DNA of 64,000 nt from Neobacillus mesonae (GTDB lineage: Bacteria > Bacillota > Bacilli > Bacillales > Cytobacillaceae), in assembly GCF_023715155.1 (NCBI RefSeq), contig NZ_JAMBNQ010000001.1:310001-374000 (forward strand). The letters are read 5' to 3'. Shown here in pieces: positions 59,820-64,000 of the stretch. Position numbers and translations under genes: made by a program. The notes below the pieces were generated by a model, which saw only the letters and a program-made list of their open reading frames with translations, searched no databases and had not been told where the DNA came from. Numbering within the stretch: position 1 is the stretch's first letter; every line of letters starts with the position of its first letter.

Positions 59820-60707
59820 ATGACTCAAAAGCCATCATTCATGCTGGTTGACGGGATGGCATTGCTGTTTCGTGCATTTTACGCAACGTCCGTTTCCGGA
59901 CATTTTATGATTAATTCAAAAGGAATTCCAACGAATGGAATTCATGGGTTTATAAAGCATATGTTTACCGCTGTTTCTACGTTTAAGCCGACACATTTAG
60001 CCGTATGCTGGGATATGGGCAGTAAAACGTTTAGAACGGAACTGTTCCCGGATTATAAAGGGAACCGCGGAGAAGCTCCAATCGAGTTAATTCCCCAATT
60101 TGACCTTGTTAAAGAGGTTGTGGAATCATTTGATATACCTAACATTGGGCTTGAAGGATTTGAAGCTGATGATTGTATCGGGACAATTGCAAACCAAATA
60201 AAAGAATTCACCCATGTCTCCATTTTGACTGGTGACCAGGATATTCTGCAGCTGCTTGATGATCAAGTTTCTGTTATTTTACTAAAAAAAGGTTTTGGCA
60301 ACTATCATGTCCATACACCCGAAACATTTTTTGAAGAAAAGGGAATTACACCAAAACAAATGATTGATTTAAAAGCCTTGATGGGGGATTCCAGTGATAA
60401 TTATCCTGGGGTTAAGGGGATCGGCGAAAAAACTGCCCTGAAGCTTTTAAAAGAATATAATCATGTTGACGAGATTGTTTCAAACCTTGACAAGTTATCC
60501 AAATCAAACCGGACAAAGATAGAACAGGATTTAGAAATGCTCCATCTATCCAGAAGGTTGGCGGAGATTAAATGTGATGTTCCTGTAAGCTGTACGATTG
60601 AAGAAGCTGGGCTAAACATTAAAAAGGAAAAAGCATTAGATAAGTTAATGGAGCTGGAAATTCGCGGCCTGCAGCGGCTTCTGCCAATGGAATCATTTAT
60701 ATCATAG
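59820..60707 (+). CDS. ypcP: 5'-3' exonuclease YpcP (FEN-type)
   Basis: A 295-residue nuclease like the N-terminal domain of DNA polymerase I. Metal-binding acids lie in LVDGMALLFRAF, KGNRGEAP, GFEADDCIG, LTGDQDILQL and MGDSSDNYPGVKGIGEKTA (helix-hairpin-helix). It removes RNA primers and flaps. Single gene in Bacillus beside polA. ATG behind GGGAGG. A CTGGCTGCC/GGCAGCCAG stem-loop (60716-60742) follows. Confidence 0.94.
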   Translation: MTQKPSFMLVDGMALLFRAFYATSVSGHFMINSKGIPTNGIHGFIKHMFTAVSTFKPTHLAVCWDMGSKTFRTELFPDYKGNRGEAPIELIPQFDLVKEVVESFDIPNIGLEGFEADDCIGTIANQIKEFTHVSILTGDQDILQLLDDQVSVILLKKGFGNYHVHTPETFFEEKGITPKQMIDLKALMGDSSDNYPGVKGIGEKTALKLLKEYNHVDEIVSNLDKLSKSNRTKIEQDLEMLHLSRRLAEIKCDVPVSCTIEEAGLNIKKEKALDKLMELEIRGLQRLLPMESFIS

Positions 60708-60760
60708 CTAAGAACGCTGGCTGCCACTTTTGGGGCAGCCAGTTGCCCATTGATATTCGT

Positions 60761-60898
60761 TTATATTTTGGTATTAGATTTTTTTGCACGATTTTCCAAT
60801 TTGCTTTTAGGCTCCTCAGCAAACTCAGCGTCTTGTCCATATCCTTGAGGATTTACTCCGGGTGCCTTAACCCCCCGGTTTCTACTTTTTTTACCCAT
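60761..60898 (-). CDS. sspL: Acid-soluble spore protein L
   Basis: A 45-residue minor SASP: MGKKSRNRGV, GVNPQGYGQD and the end LENRAKKSNTKI, which matches the LEERAKKSNTKR end of B. subtilis SspL as I remember it. Made in the forespore late in sporulation. ATG at 60898 behind TGGAGGTG; the longer frame upstream is not needed. Conserved position near ypeP. Confidence 0.87.
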   Translation of the reverse strand: MGKKSRNRGVKAPGVNPQGYGQDAEFAEEPKSKLENRAKKSNTKI

Positions 60899-60984
60899 TA
60901 ACAATTCACCTCCACAAATTTTAGTATTTCCGTTTCGAATAATAAAACACCGCTTTCTAAACAATAATGGAAGAGGTGATGAAA

Positions 60985-61476
60985 ATGAATAAGGGAGTTT
61001 ATTTGTCCCTTCTTAGCATAGCACTTGCTCAAGGTGTAAAGATTCCATTGTATTATATAAAAAAGAAGGAGTGGCGTCCTGATTTATTTTTTAGTACAGG
61101 CGGGATGCCGAGCTCCCATTCGGCGGGTGTCTCCACCTTAACAACGTATATAGCTTTACAGCGTGGGATGCCAACATTTGACTTTGCTTTGTCCCTTATT
61201 TATGGCTTAATTGTAATGTATGATGCCCAAGGAGTAAGAAGGCAGACTGGTGAACTTACTTTAAAAGTAAATTCGCTTAATGAATTAATTGAAAAGATTC
61301 ATAAAGAGGAAAGTCTTGAATTTAAGGAGGATGCTCCTAAAAAGCTGAAGGAAGTGCTTGGCCATCAGCCGGAGGAAGTATTAGGCGGGGCGCTTTTAGG
61401 GGTATTAGTAGGAATGGCAGGTCATAAGTTTACAAAAAAGGATAGTAAAATCAATAAAATTAGGTTAAGATTTTAA
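60985..61476 (+). CDS. YuiD-like membrane protein (DUF212, divergent PAP2)
   Basis: A 163-residue membrane protein with the divergent PAP2 pattern: WRPDLFFSTGGMPSSHSAGVSTL with the conserved GMPSSHS near 50, DAQGVRRQTG and HQPEEVLGGALLG. Three to four hydrophobic helices. Distant relative of acid phosphatases; activity unproven. ATG at 60985 behind AGAGGTGATG; ATG 60979 is an alternative. Confidence 0.88.
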   Translation: MNKGVYLSLLSIALAQGVKIPLYYIKKKEWRPDLFFSTGGMPSSHSAGVSTLTTYIALQRGMPTFDFALSLIYGLIVMYDAQGVRRQTGELTLKVNSLNELIEKIHKEESLEFKEDAPKKLKEVLGHQPEEVLGGALLGVLVGMAGHKFTKKDSKINKIRLRF

Positions 61477-61513
61477 ATGAATTTGCAAGTTTTTTGGAGG
61501 GGAATGTTAGTAC

Positions 61514-61783
61514 GTGCGAACAGTGGAAGATTACCTGCAATACTTGAAGGGAAAGGGCCTTCATTTTAAAGAAGACTCAATAGGTTTTATTTATTTCGGG
61601 AAACAATATACGAATGCATCTGATGAATTGATTAACACAGCAATAGAACTGACATTAAAAGCCCAGAAGAGCTTTGATGGCAGTTTTTATGTTTCACTGT
61701 TGGAAACATTTACTACAAATCAAATCATTACCAGAAAAGATGCCCTAAAATTTGTTGAAGAGCAAGAGTTGTTAGCTATTTAA
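61514..61783 (+). CDS. Small conserved hypothetical protein (possibly DUF6123)
   Basis: An 89-residue protein: MRTVEDYLQYLKGKGL, FIYFGKQYTNASDEL, FYVSLLETFTTNQI. GTG start behind GGAGGGG. It looks like a compact alpha/beta protein and I recall a similar family (DUF6123) in Bacillus, but the assignment is weak. No membrane segment, no motif. Function unknown. Confidence 0.7.
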   Translation: MRTVEDYLQYLKGKGLHFKEDSIGFIYFGKQYTNASDELINTAIELTLKAQKSFDGSFYVSLLETFTTNQIITRKDALKFVEEQELLAI

Positions 61784-62173
61784 CATTTTAGAACATTTAA
61801 GGTTATTTAAAGGACCCTGTTGATGGCAGCGGAAAGTACGAAGACTCAAGTATATCTAACGTATTTCCATCTTGCGTGAGTGCCTGCAAAGGCGTAAATC
61901 ATTGTCTCTCATAAGTTCGGGCACGAAGTAGACTCCGCAGTCGTTAACGGCGAGGAAACACCAGCTAACCGCTTTAAGTCCTGTGATGCCTATGTTGCTG
62001 AAGACTTCCTTGTGGAGCGAAAAGCAGCAGATATGTTTAACGCACTCAATTTTAAAAAGCTCCCTTTCTAAAAGAAAAGGGAGTTTTTTCCTAAGATTCA
62101 TAAGAATATTGTCATGATGGAGTTCGTATATATCGAAGATGTAGGATAAATCATTAATGAAAGGCTGAAAATA
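61784..62173 (+). other. Unexplained GC-richer block ending in a terminator
   Basis: From about 61818 to 62058 the base composition is clearly more GC-rich than the flanks. Both strands have only short open frames without ribosome sites: minus 61856-62101 and a plus frame ending FNALNFKKLPF. It ends with CTCCCTTT-tctaaaag-AAAAGGGAG plus six T (62069-62098 region). It could be a structured RNA, a dead coding segment or a repeat copy; I cannot decide. Confidence 0.45.
62066..62094 (+). terminator. Intrinsic terminator of the 61.8-62.1 kb block
   Basis: GCTCCCTTTtc-taaa-agAAAAGGGAG followed by TTTTTT. Confidence 0.85.
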
Positions 62174-62830
62174 ATGAAATTCAGGCTTGAATGGGAATAT
62201 AAATTAAAAAATAGTGAAAAGATCCAATGTACATCTGAATGGGTGCCAGGGGAAACCGCCATTCAGATGGGAGAAGAACTTGAAATGAGCGGAAAAGTAA
62301 ACAATCTGTTTTTTTATGATGAAAAAGGGACATCATGGATTTTAAAGGAAATGAAAAAGTTATTAACAGAGATTGAGGAAGATCCTCATGAAGTAACCGT
62401 TTATTTTGACGGCGGTTTTCAAAGGGAAAATAATCAGGCAGGACTTGGTATTGTCATTTTCTTTAAACAAGGAAAAAAAAGGTATCGAATCCGGGCCAAT
62501 GAATTAATTGATGAAATGGAAACGAATAATGAAGCCGAATATGCTGCAATTTACTATGCCTTAAATATTTTGGAGGATTTGGGTGTAAAGCAAATGCAGT
62601 GTGAATTTAAAGGAGATGCACAGGGGTTATTAAAACAGCTTGAAGGAGAATGGCCTTGCTATGAAGATGTTCTAAATAAATGGCTTGACCGGATTGAGGA
62701 GAAAATGAAAAAGCTGGATATCAGTCCAACATACACAGTAATTCCTAGAAAGGAGAACAAAGAAGCAGACAGACTGGCAACTCAGGCATTAGAGGGAAAA
62801 GAAATCTTCTCCAAAATGCTAATCCTATAA
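62174..62830 (+). CDS. ypeP: RNase H-like protein YpeP
   Basis: A 218-residue protein with a short N-terminal domain and an RNase HI-like domain from about 75: VYFDGGFQRENNQAGLG, NNEAEYAAIYYALN, FKGDAQGLL and KENKEADRLAT, giving the acidic D-E-D-D set. It could cut RNA-DNA hybrids; B. subtilis YpeP is the likely counterpart. ATG behind AAAGG. Confidence 0.86.
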   Translation: MKFRLEWEYKLKNSEKIQCTSEWVPGETAIQMGEELEMSGKVNNLFFYDEKGTSWILKEMKKLLTEIEEDPHEVTVYFDGGFQRENNQAGLGIVIFFKQGKKRYRIRANELIDEMETNNEAEYAAIYYALNILEDLGVKQMQCEFKGDAQGLLKQLEGEWPCYEDVLNKWLDRIEEKMKKLDISPTYTVIPRKENKEADRLATQALEGKEIFSKMLIL

Positions 62831-62852
62831 ACATCGGAGGTGCAGGAGTTTA

Positions 62853-63044
62853 GTGAAAGAATCTATAAGAAAAGAAGTGATCCATCAAGTTGAAAGTTTG
62901 ATGGCCGAATATTGTGATGGCTGTTTTGTACACAAACAGTTAAAAAAGGACGGAGGCAGAAGATATGCCCATCGCTTCTGTATTTCACAATGCACCGTTG
63001 GAGAAAAATTGCAGGAGTATGGAAGAAAGTTAAATAAACAATAA
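62853..63044 (+). CDS. ypeQ: Zinc-finger protein YpeQ
   Basis: A 63-residue protein with the metal pattern C-D-G-C...H-R-F-C...C (AEYCDGCFVHKQ, YAHRFCISQC). Corresponds to YpeQ of Bacillus by place and pattern. GTG at 62853 behind GGAGGTGCAGG. Function unknown. Closed by a strong terminator. Confidence 0.83.
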   Translation: MKESIRKEVIHQVESLMAEYCDGCFVHKQLKKDGGRRYAHRFCISQCTVGEKLQEYGRKLNKQ

Positions 63045-63045
63045 A

Positions 63046-63075
63046 AAAGGCTGACATTGAAATGTCAGCCTTAAA
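63046..63075. terminator. Bidirectional terminator between ypeQ and cspD
   Basis: AAGGCTGACATT-gaa-ATGTCAGCCTT with A and T flanks. Confidence 0.88.
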
Positions 63076-63088
63076 ATTTAATATTGGA

Positions 63089-63289
63089 TTATAGTTTTAC
63101 TACGTTAGCAGCTTGTGGTCCACGGTTTCCTTCAACGATTTCAAAAGAAACTTCTTGACCTTCTTCTAGTGATTTGTAACCTTCACCTTGAATTGCACTG
63201 AAGTGTACGAATACATCGTCGCCGCCTTCAACTTCGATAAAACCAAAACCTTTCTCGTTGTTAAACCATTTTACTTTACCGTTTTGCAT
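63089..63289 (-). CDS. cspD: Cold shock protein CspD-type
   Basis: A 66-residue cold shock domain protein with RNP1 KGFGFI and RNP2 VFVHFS, full length for the family. It binds single-stranded RNA and DNA and melts RNA structure. The ATG at 63289 lies behind TAGGAGGA; the longer upstream frame runs through the leader. B. subtilis has cspD at this place. Confidence 0.96.
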   Translation of the reverse strand: MQNGKVKWFNNEKGFGFIEVEGGDDVFVHFSAIQGEGYKSLEEGQEVSFEIVEGNRGPQAANVVKL

Positions 63290-63648
63290 GTACTTCTTCC
63301 TCCTAAGCCTTTCGAGGCACCACTTTTTAAGTGCCAAAGTTAAATATTACCATGCATACTAATTCCAAAGAGTCAATCCTTATGTAATTCGTCTACATGA
63401 TGCTTTAAATATACAATAAGAAAAATTGCCAGTCAAGAAAGGGAATAAGGGTTTTTAAACAAATCATGAAATTTCTTCCGCATTTTCTGGCAGTAAGACC
63501 CCCATTTCAAGAATTCAAGTTAAACAAGTGGTAAGCGGCTGATTTAAGTTTCACTTTATGAAAAACTTTTTTATTTTTATGCTGATAACATAAAAATACA
63601 GGTGAACTTCATATGCTAGAGAAACTAGTTTAAATAGGGGTGCGGATA
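63290..63648. other. Gene-free interval with the cspD leader
   Basis: 359 bases. The cspD side has a leader with an imperfect GGCACTT/AGTGGTGCC hairpin (about 63312-63333) and a TTGACT (minus strand near 63370) that may be part of its promoter. The rest is AT-rich and I see no gene or clear element. Confidence 0.5.
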
Positions 63649-63909
63649 ATGTATCGTTTTTCGATTAAGGAGGATGAATGGATATTACGATTCTCACCAA
63701 GGATTTCCATAGATGCTGAAGAACGTCAGGCCATTTTAATGTCATTGCTGCATATAGGTGAAAAATTGTCAAATTACTCCCATGGTGATGCCTTCCTCAT
63801 GTTTACCAAAAAAATTGGGGCAATTGTCTTCGATGTCGAAACCATTCCATCATTTATTTTAACTGTTTCAAATATTATTTCAGATGAATACTGGTATATT
63901 CAAGAATGA
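63649..63909 (+). CDS. Uncharacterised 86-residue protein
   Basis: A small soluble protein (MYRFSIKEDEWILRF, ISIDAEERQAILMSLL, VFDVETIPSFILTVSNII) with an alpha/beta look and no known motif. ATG at 63649 behind TAGGGG; a GTG at 63640 is in the ribosome site. A terminator follows at 63928-63957. I do not recognise the family. Confidence 0.65.
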   Translation: MYRFSIKEDEWILRFSPRISIDAEERQAILMSLLHIGEKLSNYSHGDAFLMFTKKIGAIVFDVETIPSFILTVSNIISDEYWYIQE

Positions 63910-63927
63910 ACCAACTAAAATAGTTTA

Positions 63928-63957
63928 AAGAGTGGTCAATAGATCACTCTTCTTTTC
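63928..63957 (+). terminator. Intrinsic terminator of the last gene
   Basis: AAAGAGTG-gtcaatagat-CACTCTT followed by cttttc. Confidence 0.75.
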
Positions 63958-64000
63958 ATTTAGCCAAGAAAAAATTTTCCCATATTATTGATATGAAAAT

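Noticed and set aside
61856..62101. 81-codon reverse ORF
   Set aside because: It begins inside the terminator region, lacks a ribosome site and has no protein-like pattern; treated as part of an unexplained block.
1..64000. CRISPR arrays, tRNA or rRNA genes, intact insertion sequences, prophage
   Set aside because: None seen on reading both strands; the only mobile-element trace is the broken transposase at 31440-31800.

Overview
The window is chromosomal DNA of an AT-rich, spore-forming Firmicute of the family Bacillaceae (Bacillus/Neobacillus/Mesobacillus type). Evidence: gene order is largely that of the Bacillus subtilis aroA(aroE)-cspD segment; spore genes are present (sspM, sspL, cotD, ypjB); ribosome binding sites are strong AGGAGG types with many TTG/GTG starts; a type B RNase P RNA is present. 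No rRNA, tRNA, CRISPR array or intact insertion sequence was seen.

Layout. 1-8 kb: end of aroA, an unassigned amidohydrolase-like gene, ypiA-ypiB-ypiF, the menaquinol:cytochrome c reductase operon qcrABC, ypjA and ypjB. 8-15.7 kb: a YugP-type membrane protease, a reverse-strand YitT protein, then the operon ypjD-dapB-mgsA-bshB1-bshA-cca-birA (nucleotide clean-up, lysine/cell wall, methylglyoxal, bacillithiol, tRNA CCA addition, biotin control). 16-25.6 kb: panBCD, dinG, a secreted beta-lactamase-fold-like protein, ypmB, aspB, dnaD, nth, ypoC. asnS, usually between aspB and dnaD, is absent here. 25.6-39.6 kb: ponA-recU (reverse), yppC, sspM, yppD/yppE, an IS1182-type transposase remnant, yppF, yppG, an Hsp20, a Crp/Fnr regulator, the mitomycin-repair pair mrfAB, a 31-codon membrane ORF, cotD and ypsA. 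39.7-43.8 kb: gpsB, rnpB, the methyltransferase ypsC and the helicase ypvA.

43.8-52.7 kb is the accessory part and the most interesting. A reverse operon encodes a second Crp/Fnr regulator, two DUF2249 proteins, a multi-heme-like membrane protein and a DUF59/SufT-like protein. Divergent to it lie a 50-codon zinc-ribbon gene and a third DUF2249 gene. After ypwA and an EamA transporter comes a ba3-type oxidase operon (cbaA, cbaB and a 49-residue small subunit). Three intergenic regions (upstream of the crp operon, the DUF2249 gene and the oxidase operon) each carry a TGTGA-N6-TCACA-like palindrome exactly 21 nt upstream of a -10-like hexamer. This suggests one Crp/Fnr-activated respiratory or redox regulon.

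52.9-64 kb: the type III polyketide synthase pair bcsA-ypbQ, a Fur-box-controlled 26-residue ORF, the two-headed dynamin dynA, a rhodanese, the 5'-3' exonuclease ypcP, sspL, a YuiD-type protein, an unexplained GC-richer block ending in a terminator, the RNase H-like ypeP, ypeQ, cspD and one uncharacterised ORF. Functional names come from recalled family resemblance and gene order; no database search was run.
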